Source: Poronia punctata
Lineage: Eukaryota; Ascomycota; Sordariomycetes; Xylariales; Xylariaceae
Assembly: GCA_022579005.1 (NCBI GenBank)
Contig: MU401472.1
Span: forward strand, 62,001-126,000
Reading direction: 5' to 3'
DNA length: 64,000 nucleotides
The position numbers were made by a program, and so were the translations under genes. Below, piece after piece: positions 51,016 to 62,100 of the stretch (its first letter is position 1; each line of letters starts with the position of its first letter). The notes beneath the pieces were generated by a model. The model did not search any database. It had not been told where the DNA came from and saw only the letters and a list, made by a program, of their open reading frames with translations.

Positions 51016-53291
51016 TTAGCCAATCACCCGCTTCGAGATCTCATCCCTCTGGTAATTGGTATTCCTCCAACGCGAAATGAAATCGTCGCGGTTGACTACA
51101 ACACAAATGGATTAATTAATTAGTTTTGACCTGCAATCAATCTGGGGCGGGTGAGTGTAAGGATTTGAAAAAAGAAAAGAAAACGTACTATAACCACCAC
51201 ATATTCTCCTCACACCCGTGAAAGCACTTCTTCCATGCAACACTCGCCAGTTATCAAAAACTGCCAAAAAAAAAGTAAGTAAGTAAGTAAGTAAGTAATC
51301 AGTATCACGGTGCATAAGTAGATAGGTAGGTAGGTAGGTTACTTACTCAAAACATTCCCCGGCTCAAGCTGAACCCAAAATTCCATATCTCTACGTCTCA
51401 GAATCTCATCCCATTTCCTCGCAGCCTCATACCATTCCGAAGCCGAGAATTTTTCTCTTCCCTTTCCCTTTCCCTTTCCCTTTCCCTCTTCACCTAACGG
51501 CACGACGCCTCTATCATCGTTATTCCATCTAATGCGATGTATCTTTTCATCGTCCGAGTCATCATCAAGTTCGATAACGGGATATAGCCTGTCAGGCGAT
51601 ATCGTAATCCCTTCGTTACCACTTGCGTGCCATGGAAGACCGACACTACTCAAGATTCTGAAATATCCCGGTTCTTCGCTTTTCAATGTCGAGGCTGCGT
51701 GGAATCCGTCGACTAGTAAGGATTGACCGCCGAGATTGTCGATATTGTTATTTGCTGCTGCTTTTGTACCTGTTTGGGTGTGGGATAGGAGATGGAAGGC
51801 TTGTAGGCCTGAGGGGTCGGTGAAATATGTGTTGTCCGTGCTGGTTTTTATTATATTTTTTTAGTTAGGTAGTTAGTTAGTTTATACTTCCTAACCTAAC
51901 CTGATCGAAGACAAAAAAAGGGGGGGATAGGGGAAAGGGGAAAGTGGTACATACTGCGCGGCTAGTGCCAGATTCGTATAAGCAGTATCCGCGAGAGCGA
52001 GGTCGGGGATGAAGTCGTAGAATCCGCCGTAATGCGTTTCGCGAATGAATGCGATTTTCCGGAGGACTTGTTCTGTTGGTTTGGCGCTTTCCGTCGGGAC
52101 GTCCGTGACGAAGGCGAAGCCTTTGCGTCTCTGGGATGGAAGGTTAGGTATTAAGCGAGCTAAATGAAATCAAACAACCTATACAAGAGACTGAGGTAGA
52201 TTGATAAAAACTTACAATCATGTCGGTCAATCGACCGAGAGCATTCTCTTTGTTGTTGATAACGTCGCTATAAGATATTCTGGCATCGCGATGTCCATCC
52301 GCGCCAAAGTATTCGAATCTAATATTTTCATAAGGGAGGAAGGATTAATAAAAATTAGGTAAGGCAACATTTCTTCTTGAGCAAAAACTTACTGGATATC
52401 TTCGGGGCCGGGTCTACTCCCTTTGATGTACGGTTCAAGAAAATCCCATGCATAAACACTCTCGTGGGAATCGTTCGACCCTGGATTTTAGATCAACTCA
52501 ATATTCTATATAAACAATGGCTTTCTTTGCAAAAACTCCAACATACACTGAATGGTAAGTCCAGACTCGTCTGCCTTCATCGAAGATGGTTGTATGTCTT
52601 GGGCAATCTTGTGCTGTCAGTATGGTAGTTCTTATGACAAAAACAAACAAGTCACGGTATCCGGTGCTTTACTCACGTCAAACGTATTAAAGTTCCGTTG
52701 TCTCGTCTGTTGATTGACGCAAGTGCTGCAGCGGCAATTATCTCTGTATTGAATAAGAAAGAGGGAATAAGCGGCGTCATCCACATTGTCAACTTTGATA
52801 GGATGGATCATGGGTGAGTGACGAACCTCAGCCATAAATATGGACTGTATACCTATTATTAGTCTGCGGATTCCCCCGGGGCAAGTATGTACTAGTATTT
52901 GCTCTTTCTTACAGTAAATTCCCCCAACGACGAGGTTTCTCATTAGTATAGGCGAACGCAAGACCTTTGGGAGCGACATCCCAGTTGAGATCGGGAGGCG
53001 GCCCCTTTGCGGCCGTCCATGGACCAGAAGTTGACGATGTCGATGCTGATGCCGGTTCTACATCGGATCGGAACGTTGCACGACTAGCCGAGTATTGCGG
53101 TAAGGGTTGCCTATGACAGGTGCTTCGTTAGCAAAAAAAAAGAACCCCCGAACTGTATTCGACCTTGAACTTGCCTCCAAACGGGCACCGTAAGTCTTGT
53201 TCTCAAAGCTCTCATTTTGCGATGTAAGCTGTGAGAGGAAGCCAACACCGGTGAATAGACGTTGCATGTGTAAGACCTCGGTCGTAGTCAT
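51016..53291 (-). CDS. Trimethyllysine dioxygenase (carnitine synthesis)
   Basis: 2-oxoglutarate/Fe(II) oxygenase that hydroxylates N6-trimethyllysine, first step of carnitine synthesis, probably mitochondrial. The gene is split into at least eight exons. Readable parts are an N-terminal Ser/Ala-rich leader, the Zn-type block WLRDNCRCSTCVNQQTRQRN, QDIQPSSMKADESGLTIQW, FGADGHRDARISYSDVIN, RRKGFAFVTDVP, the metal ligands His and Asp in AAHTDNTYF, the distal His in NWRVLHGRSAF and the C-terminal RRICGGYINRDDFISRWR ending KRVIG. The block PYLWLRDN is joined across an 18-nt exon (52827-52844). A GKGKGKGK run (51459-51489) breaks a loop between conserved blocks. The start at 53291 is the weakest part of the model; a downstream Met in the leader is possible. 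Confidence 0.85.
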
Positions 53292-53711
53292 AATAGAAGA
53301 GGGTGAACCCCCGCCCCATACGAGTAATCGAGTATGATCCAGTTTTACACGTAGGTCTAATAATTACCGTCTAATCTAAAGACACTAGATAGACGGGGTA
53401 TGCCGAAGTACTCTAAGTCCCTAGCCTATCCTAGGATTTCTACCTCTTATCATGTACATATCTAATCTAAGTAGGTACCTACCTATATGCATTTTATATA
53501 TCGCGCTTACGTCGGGTGTGCTGAGATATATTGAATGCCGAGATACCTACCCCTTGTCATATGAGTAGCTTTCATACATTGTAGTACATGTAGTACTTCC
53601 TAAGTAGCGACTCCGAGCGCATGGTTCAAGAATCACGTTATCACCTGCAGCCAAGTACATATAGTCCTGGAGGGGCGACCAATCATATCTCATTAGTGAT
53701 TACTTGAAACT
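53292..53711. other. Short intergenic spacer
   Basis: Promoter of the dioxygenase gene and 3' flank of the SAT4-type gene. TAGGTACCTACCTA-like words near 53472-53488. Nothing coding. Confidence 0.5.
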
Positions 53712-55254
53712 CTAGGGTAACTCAGGCGGCCGATGCCCACGACTCCAAGTTGAGTCGGGAGTTTCAACAGTACAGTTGACATTCTGCTCCAACTCAACGC
53801 TGGACAATGGAAGAGATCTAGTCTCGGATAAAATGCTCTTTTCGCTAACCCCGTCTCCTCTCGCCCTCGTCCAGCTAGTGACCCCTGCTGATGCGCGCCG
53901 GGAGACCGGGACCGGCGCAGGACTTTGTACCTTGGTCAGATAAATGCTACCCACTTCGGGTAATGGGTTTTGGTTTTGGTTCTGGTTCTGGTTTTGATTT
54001 TGATTAAATTTCGAATTCGAACTCGAATTACGTCCATATCGCCACTGCGTTTTGGAACCCAGTCTAAAGTTGGCCCTCAGATTGGCCGTCTGTATCGTGA
54101 TGAAGACACGGAGAATCGGGAGCGATGCCGCGATAACGGCCGACGACGGTTCTACCATGTTGAATATGGTGAGACCTGCACTGGTATCTGTAAGGGCAGT
54201 GGGTTAGATTCGACGAGGGAACATGGTATAATAGTGCGATTTCGACGTACAAGTCCAGTCGGGATCCGATATATGTTTCGTATGCACCGCCTTGATGATG
54301 GTAACCGTCCCAGACCTAGCCAGTCGTGTTAGTTTTTGGGTACATCCAGGCGCTTCATCGAGTACCCAGGGAAGGTAATCCACTCACAAAAGACCTAGGC
54401 TCATCGCAATACTAGCCCCGAGTTTTTCCATTCGGCGCATCTGCATCACCTCGTTAGCAATGTCATCCTCCATCCAGGGTTTTGCTTCGTGGTCCGGATG
54501 GTCCTACCTGCAAGTTGGACAGGATCCGCCATGGGAGGAAGACCAAGGCGAAATCGAATCCAGCGCTATATGCTGTGGTGTAACAGCTCGTCAGTTTTGT
54601 GTCCGTCAGGTTGGCGTGTTTGGTACAGGTGGGTGGGTAGGTATGTATGTATGTACGGACCACCTTCGGCGTAGAAAAAGTATAAACTGGTCTTTGGACC
54701 TAAGCATTCGCCGGGGATGCTCCGATCAAAGATCTTCTCGTACGGTCGACAGTTGACAAAGGGGAAAATGACAGCCGGTATCATAATGCCCAACAACAAC
54801 GTCACGGAAACCCATATGAATTGTTTCTCTCGTCTCTTGGCCACTTGATACAGCGTCATGGCAAAACTGACCCTGGCGGCATTGGTCGAGAGTCGGATGA
54901 CGCCCGCAGATACTTGTAGGCAGATGATCATTCGGCGTATGTTGAGCGGTGCTGTCGCCACCACGTCTACCTTGTGGTGGCCATATCCCATATCTATCAT
55001 ACTCTGTGTTATGCCGGCGTTCCCTAGGAGAAGTATCTGGCGTCGAGCATTAGCGGGCAAGCAACCACATTAGAGGACGAGGCTTTTCGCCAGGAGACAC
55101 ACACCACGGCAGCCCCGAGAAGATAGTCGTCATATCCTATCGCCCGACGATACCATTTGATGTATACCCTCAAACAGTATGTCGCGACCGAGATCGCACC
55201 AATCACCCATACCCACCTCTCCACCAGCGGGGCGGTGCTTTCCGTGCTTGCCAT
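53712..55254 (-). CDS. SAT4/Pth11-like seven-helix membrane protein
   Basis: Fungal-specific rhodopsin-domain (SAT4, PF20684) membrane protein. Exons 55254-55105, 55036-54664, 54572-54508, 54440-54388, 54315-54251 and 54187-53712 join in phase to 393 residues. Visible family landmarks are the GYDDYLL after helix 2, the GYGHH loop, INAARVSFAMTLY-like helix, the NCRPYEK block with a Cys pair (NCRPY and GECLG), DFALVFLPWRIL and the KAVHT helix ending. The C-terminal tail is long, cytosolic and disordered, with an NQNQNQNQ run (about 53966-54004) and a Pro/Arg-rich stretch. An upstream in-frame Met at 55317 exists, but 55254 gives the usual short N-terminus. Ligand and function unknown; some relatives act in surface sensing. 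Confidence 0.85.
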
Positions 55255-56974
55255 GCTCCTGGGCGCTTTCAATTCACTCCATGGGTGCGTAGCAAGGTAT
55301 CTTGTTTTGTGTCCCAAAAAAAAGAGTATATTATCATTACCCAGTACTACGTATGTAGGTGAAAATAGAGTTCATATCATCACAACCCGAGACTCGAACG
55401 TATGGCCATGCCGAGTCTGCTGGGATGGCACCGAGTTTTATTGTTGAAGACAATACTAAATGGGTCTTCCCCCCTGGTGCCGAGTGACAATCTCAGCCTC
55501 GACTCTTAAAGTTGAGAGCTGATGATTGGCAAACATTGGGGGCATCCTTACCGAAGTGCGTTCAAGGCTCAAGCAGAACAAGGGAATCATGCGCAAGTTT
55601 CGATCCTTCGCGCCGTTGGCGGTGTGCTTTCCCCAGACCAGACCCAGACATTATCAAACCAGACTGGACTTGTCCAGGGGACCATCACCTTTGGTTTTCT
55701 AATAACGTCACTAAAGAATCCATCGTTCAGGTACGGGACTAGCAGGGTTTATAAACTGTTAGCCTTACTCGGAGAGGCACAGAGGTTCCCCAGTTGGCGG
55801 TGCTGCCAAGAGCTGGACGGCAAGGGTGAATTTTCCAAGCCTTCGGCAATTTCACGAGTGATGGGATCTTGCGATTTACTAAATAAGGTAGGTACCTACC
55901 TCTCGTCGCTTTGAATCTTATAAAGAAAACGTCATTTGGGGTTTCAATACATGATCATACCTATGTACCTAAAAGATAGGGGGGAAAAGGGCAACTACGG
56001 AGGAGTTCCTACATAACTCAGTAGGACGAGGATATGGGGGAAGGAAGAGTGGAAATATAAAAAAAACCCCCACCACACCCCTGCGACGCGCCAGCCATTT
56101 CCACGGACAAGTTCTGACAAACTACCTAACAGAAGCGCTACATATCTTCAAGTAGGATTGAAGATGTCTGGATATTCACAAATACGAGTATATCAAAAAT
56201 CACGCAGACACAGACACCAAGTTAAGTTGATCTACGAGTAGGCAAGTTACTTAGCTGCACCTGCTCAAGTGATGTAATATCTGTCATAAATCCATAGAGT
56301 GCCTGCCGAGTATGTACTTTGACATAGATATTCTACTCGCAGAGGACGTTTAAAAGAGCAATCCGACTTTACTACATTGCTGATCACCAGCCTCTTCATT
56401 TACAATGCCTGCTAGCCGCTTATGCGCGTCGATACGAAACGGGCATTTATTTTCGCCGCAATACCTAAACATCCTAGGTTGCATTACCGGGAATTTGGAA
56501 TTTGGAATTTGTGCAAAGTTACCGTACGATTGGGAATACCTACGTAGTTTTTGCCCGTCGGCAGTCCTCAGAGCTGAACTTGGCGCAATAGGTAGGTTAC
56601 GGATTCTCTTTGCCTGAAATTCTTCATCTGCTCGTATTGTCAGCCCTGTCGTATTGTCAGTACGAGAGTAGGGATAAAAGACCAACATATGTACAATCTC
56701 TGCACATCTCCTAGGTTAGTTTCTTGGATCAATTATTTTTTTTGGGCTCGTTTTAGGAAAGGAATATCCTCTTTGCTCTCTCGGGAAAGAGACGTCAACA
56801 GGAAAAAAGACCAAAATGAAGGGCTTCGTAAACGATGAATCTTTTCTTTTGGCTACGAATCAAGACGATAGCGACAAAAGAACATGCCTTTAAAGTGTTA
56901 TTTTGAGGCATTCGAGGCAAGTCATTCGATAATTCGAATATACTAGAACACTCTGTAATCTCGAAATACCTACT

Positions 56975-57010
<36 letters not shown>

Positions 57011-57172
57011 CCAGTGGGGTGGGGGTATACAAAGGGCGAGGACAAATAAATAAATAGATTTTATATTTGGGTGTGTGGTGTATCCGGGACAAGAGGGGTG
57101 GGANNNNNNNNNNTTTTTTTTAAATTCATTTTAAATTTATAAATAACAATAAAAAAATGTAATAAATAAAAA

Positions 57173-57214
<42 letters not shown>

Positions 57215-57452
57215 CCAGATGGTAGTAGGTATCCATAGCTCATGAACATATAAATAAAGAGATATGAAATGTCGGATTGTGATAGCTCCGCTACCTTACG
57301 TATGCCAATTCCTGATGTTTTTAAATGCTTTCCCGTGCTATATATACAATATGAAATGGCCAAAACGGAACGGAATGAAAAGTTTTGGGTATATCCTAGG
57401 CAAACTCTTTTTTCTCCTATTCACAGCCCCCCTCCCCCCAATCCGCAAATAA
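55255..57452. other. Gene-poor intergenic region with poly-A and an assembly gap
   Basis: About 2.2 kb without a supported gene. Short frames at 55512-55914 have no family feature. Contains two poly-A blocks and a 10-N gap (57104-57113). TAGGTACCTACC occurs near 55890. Confidence 0.5.
56975..57213. repeat. Poly-A tracts flanking a 10-N assembly gap
   Basis: A-run of more than 30 bases at 56975-57009 followed by GCCAGTGG, N-gap at 57104-57113, and a second A-run of more than 30 bases at 57177-57213 followed by GCCAGATGG. The matching run-plus-GCCAG endings on both sides of the gap suggest an unresolved homopolymer or a false local duplication. Confidence 0.85.
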
Positions 57453-58256
57453 TCAGACAGACCCAGCATCATCCAACACCTCAAAGATACCACTAATCTT
57501 CCTAACAGGCCGTTTCGCCGGATTATTACTACCTGCCCCAAATATGGAAGAAATAGCAGCGGGAGTAGGTCTAGGCGTCGGTTCCAACAGGTCAAGTTCC
57601 GGTTCCGGTTCCGGTTCTGGTTCGGGGGGAAATGAAAACGATATGGGAATCGGTGTTCGCGGTGTAGCCGGGGAAGAAGAGAGTGTCGTGCTACTACTCG
57701 CGGATGAGAGTGTATTTGGGTTTGGGTTGGGGTTTGGGTTCGATGATAGATAGGCAGCTAATAAATCTGCAAGATCCGCCAAAGAGGACGAGAAGACGGG
57801 TCGACTTATGCGTTTATATGATCGTGGGGTTTTCGTCTTTGAAGTTGTTGTTGTTGTTGTTGTTGTTGATATAGATATTGTAGGGGGATGATTCGTCGTC
57901 GCGGTGTTGTTATTGCCATCCTCCTTTACGTTTTCCAACAACTGCTGTTGTTGTACAGAAGCCCGCTTACTATGTCTTCTCCTCAACTCCAATTGTTTCC
58001 TCGGCGATAGCGAAGTCAGGAACTGCCTTCGTGGCGGCGGCGGTGGTGGATAATTGGGTGAGGAGGGGAATGTTGTGATTTTCTGGCTGAATAGATCGAT
58101 ACCCTTTGATACGGGAATGTTTCCCGACACGGTAGATTCTGCCTCGCGGAGAAGGATTTCCATCTGTTGCTCGTCTAATTCGGCTAGGAGGTCGAGGACG
58201 CGGTCTACCGAGGACCGCGATCGGTGATGTGTTCTACGCGATGACGACGACGACAT
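57453..58256 (-). CDS. Low-complexity protein of unknown function
   Basis: Single frame of 267 residues starting MSSSSSRRTHHRSRSSVDRV. A helical segment VLDLLAELDEQQMEILLREA (about 20-39) and SSLADLADLLAAYLSS (about 156-171) are the likely structured parts; the end KRPVRKISGIFEVLDD (about 247-262) looks like a short conserved motif. Between them lie poly-Pro, QQQQ, TTTTTTTT, NPNPNPNP and PEPEPEPE tracts. Homopolymer-like codon runs make length errors likely. I do not recognise a family. Supported by frame length, the three ordered blocks and fungal codon use. Confidence 0.65.
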   Translation of the reverse strand: MSSSSSRRTHHRSRSSVDRVLDLLAELDEQQMEILLREAESTVSGNIPVSKGIDLFSQKITTFPSSPNYPPPPPPRRQFLTSLSPRKQLELRRRHSKRASVQQQQLLENVKEDGNNNTATTNHPPTISISTTTTTTTTSKTKTPRSYKRISRPVFSSSLADLADLLAAYLSSNPNPNPNPNTLSSASSSTTLSSSPATPRTPIPISFSFPPEPEPEPEPELDLLEPTPRPTPAAISSIFGAGSNNPAKRPVRKISGIFEVLDDAGSV

Positions 58257-59127
58257 TTTTTGGGGGGGGGCCTTCTTCGCTTTCTTTCCGGGGGTGCGTT
58301 CGGTTCCAGGGAAAAAATAATCAAAGACGTCGTCGACGCTGATATGAGCGACAGAGGAATGTTGAAGTATGTAAAGTATTTGAAGGCATCGGGAGACGAG
58401 CTCACGGGGTTTTTGCTAGAAAGACCAAAATACGTTTATTTAGGTTAGGTGGAATATTCCTACTGGGATAATTATCATACATATTCGCGTCGGGTTTGCG
58501 TATCGTTGCAGACCGCAATTAACGAGGGTGGACGTTGACAAGGAGTAATGGCCAATTGACCAATCATATTGTACCGTGTTTTGAGCTTGAGCTATCAATT
58601 TCTGGAAATGGATGCAACAGGCGTTTCATAATTGGTAGGGGCTACATCCCCGAGTAGGTACGAGTAGGGGTCCCAATCTCTACTCGTAGGGGGCAGAGCC
58701 GTCCATATACCCGACTATGCCGCTACGGTACCTAGGTATGTACGTAAGTAAAGCTTTTGATTCAAGGTAAGATACTTTATGTAATCTAGCATCTATACAT
58801 AAGAATGCCTTGAGTTACCGGACAAAACAAACAGTGAATGATAAGGAAATATCACGGGGCGTCCGTTCCATGTAGATGGGTTAAAACGCTCTCCGTATTT
58901 TTGTCATTACTCTTACGCCTAGGTTATCTACATGACCTAGCTAGCTACCTTAAGGTATACCACCTAAGATAGACGTTAAAATTCTACTACCTCAAGGTAT
59001 ACTGATATCTCGAGGAAAAACAACTCTTCAGGCCTTCCATTACGCCGACAATAAAAATGCCGGGTGAATCCATTCCAACCAACCAACCAACCATGCACCA
59101 AGTGTAGGTAGGTACCTAATTTACCTA
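58257..59127. other. Intergenic spacer with TAGGTACC words
   Basis: Promoter of the unknown protein and 3' flank of the TFIIIC gene. GGTACCTAGGTATG at 58728-58741 and GTAGGTAGGTACCTAA at 59104-59119 repeat the intergenic palindrome seen elsewhere. No gene. Confidence 0.5.
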
Positions 59128-62100
59128 TCAACCTGCCCGGCATAGCTTCCTATCGCTCAACTGAACAATATGTCCGACCACAAGCCACCACCACTCGGCC
59201 GTAGTCACACCACAGCCTTCCACGGCACGCTGCAAGAGACCTAGTCTATCGAGCCAGTCGATGATGAGCTGGACTTCGAACTCGTCAATCATGGGCTTCA
59301 ACAAGGTGACGCACATCTTTGGCGTCGTTGGGCCCTTGATGGCCAGCGTGAAGACGACCATGCTGACATAGTCGGCCCAGCGGGCGACGTCGACCTTGCC
59401 GAAGAAATCCACCCAGATGGGCATCTTTCCGCCCGGTGCCTCAGTCGGCGGGTTCAGTTTCTCGGCTTGCTTGAGGAGCGCCATGTCGTCATTACTCAAA
59501 TATGTGTGCGTCGGCGTGAGGCGGACCTTGAAGTGGTAGTAGCTTTTGGGGAAAGTTCGGCCCTCGTAGTTCCCCGGTTCGAAGCCGAAAGGGATGTTGG
59601 GCATGTCCACCGTCTCGATCTGGATCCGGCCGTGGGCTTGGAGATTTAGCACTGCCATGACGGCGCCGTCGTCGGAAGCATACGGCATGATGTACTCGCG
59701 GCTGTGACCGAAGACTTCGTCGAGCTGGGCTTTGAAGGCGATGGCCTGTCTGAACTTGGGTGTGCTGGCCATCTTTTCCAGCTGCTTTGAGAACATCCCG
59801 TGGATGCGGAAGTTGCCTCCGAGGTCTTTGCCCTTGGTTCTAGTGATGACCTTCTCCCTGTTCAGTTCGGCAACCACCTTTTCCAGTATCTTGTTTGTTT
59901 CCGCAGCATCGCCATTGCCCAGTTCCAGGAGCTTGGGCACGAGCTTCTCTTTCACGTTCACGCCCTTGAGTGGCGTACAACAAATCGAGCGGACCCACGT
60001 TCGAGCCCGTTCAAGCCTCGTCCTATCTGGCTGATTCTTGGGCGGGAGAGGGATCGACATGGCCTCGCTGGCGACCGCTTCGATGCGGTTGTACGTCGAC
60101 GTCGTCGCAAACCAGGTCTCTCTCCAATCCGTACCTTCGTTGGATATGTCTTCGACCGTGTACTTCTGATGCATTGCTGTTCGTGACCGTGGGAGGTCGA
60201 TGTCTTCGTGCGTCTCAAGTCTGGTCGCCCATAGTATCAAATTTGGCCAGTCGTAGTTCTCGATATCGTCGTAATCTAGCGGTGGTAGCTCGCCATTCTC
60301 GTAGGCTGTCAGAAATGCCGATTGAAACTTGGTCGTCAAAGCTTGGACATATGACCTCCGCTCCCTACTGATTCTAGGCCAGAACTTCTTGAGAGCAGAT
60401 AGAGACATTCCGGGGAAGTGTTTGAGCAGCAGGCCTATATCGAGATTCCTGTCAAGCCCACCCAAAAGGGTTCTGAAGACAACACAGGCCGCAACGAGCT
60501 CGTCTTCTCTCTTCGACCCGAGCTTGTCATCGTGCGCCGCAGGCTTATTGAAACGACCTCTGGGTTGCCTCGGTATGGTGGTGAGGTCGCGAGTCTTGTA
60601 CTCTATGAAGCCTCCGTCATGGCCCGACAGGCCCGGGAATTGATTTACGGCTGATTGGTTTCCACGAGGCACCCCTTCTGTGTCACCAACCCTGACTCTT
60701 TTACGCCTCGGTTTCTTATGAAGTATCTGCTTTCCGTTTCGCTTCTGACCCTTCGCCACGATATAGGACAGGCCAAACGCCTCGTCTTCTGCGGAGGCCT
60801 GTTTGACCTCGTCGGGCACGTTGTTGGCGGTGAACTGGTTATTAGCGAGCCATTCCAACTTCAGCGGCTTCATGCTCGACCTGGATGCTTCCAACCCGAG
60901 AGATATGAAGATGTAATCTGGTGTGATTTGCCCCCGAGTGAGAAGCTGGGTTCCCTCCACAGATCGCTCCCACCGCTTTACAGCCTTTAGCTTTCGTAGA
61001 AATCCACCATATTCCCGGTCAGCCCAATTGGCAACCGGGCTATTTCCACCATCATTCTTCAAAATATCCTCTATCCCTCGAGGCAGATTCTCTTTCAAAA
61101 ACCAAAGAGTATTCGGCATTGGTCCAATGAGAGTGAAACTTGTTGCATCGTGAGCCCCAAAGAAAGAAAGCGGCAGTTTTGGCCATGATACAGATACATT
61201 GTCTTTGGGGCTGAGTACCTCGGCTGGTACGAATCGACGAAGAAAGCTGCGGGAAGCATGAGTGCTGACGTCAGAAGTCTGGTCCGCCCTGTCAAGTAAT
61301 CTGTTGACCTCTTCTTCTTCTTCTTCTTGCTTGCCCTCCTTGTCAGATAACACCCCTCTCGCCTGAAAGGTTGCCGGGCCAGACGTAATAAATATACGGT
61401 CATGTAAACCATGTCGTGTAATGAGCCCAGGACCGTTTGTCTCTTCCTCGTCGAATATGGCCACATCATCTTCGCTCGAGGATAAGTCGTCGCCGTCGGT
61501 CAGTAGCGTAAAACGCCGAATATTCCGGGAATCGTATTCCTCGTCGTTGTCGAGGTCTATGGCGTCCAATCTACGTCTTCGGCGTTTCGTCAGAGACGCA
61601 TCTACATACCTGGCACTCTTTACCGAGGAGAGGATGGTAGCTATGTTTTCAGTTGGTGTCGTGTCGATATCTGGAGACCAAGACCAGGCTCCAGTATTGA
61701 AATCCTGCAAACAGCAGCGGTGTTGTTCCCACATGGCGCTGGGCTTCTGCCGTTGACTCCATATGTAAACAGCCAACTTGCCGCTATCCCACATCTCGTG
61801 TTTTTCCGGTCGTCTCCGAGGCTTTCCTCTCTTATCCAGTGTGTCTCCCGGCTCGACCTCGACGACGCGGGCTCTCTTCGCTGGTGCTTGGACTTCCGAT
61901 TGCGCCTCGTCAGCCGGTCGTTTAGAGCTATGCCTGTTTACGAAGATGTCGCCCATAACTGAATTCTGATACCGAAGCGTTTCGATATCCTGGACACCCT
62001 TCAAGTCCCTGGATATCCTCAGGTTCCGGGTCGGGGCGTAGTCTTTGTTTTGGGACGCGAGGTCGTCGAATAGCTTGGCCTCGTCCGGAGAGAGCGAAAA

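Noticed and set aside
55512..55914. Two overlapping plus-strand frames
   Set aside because: No conserved feature and no plausible introns; gene-poor region.
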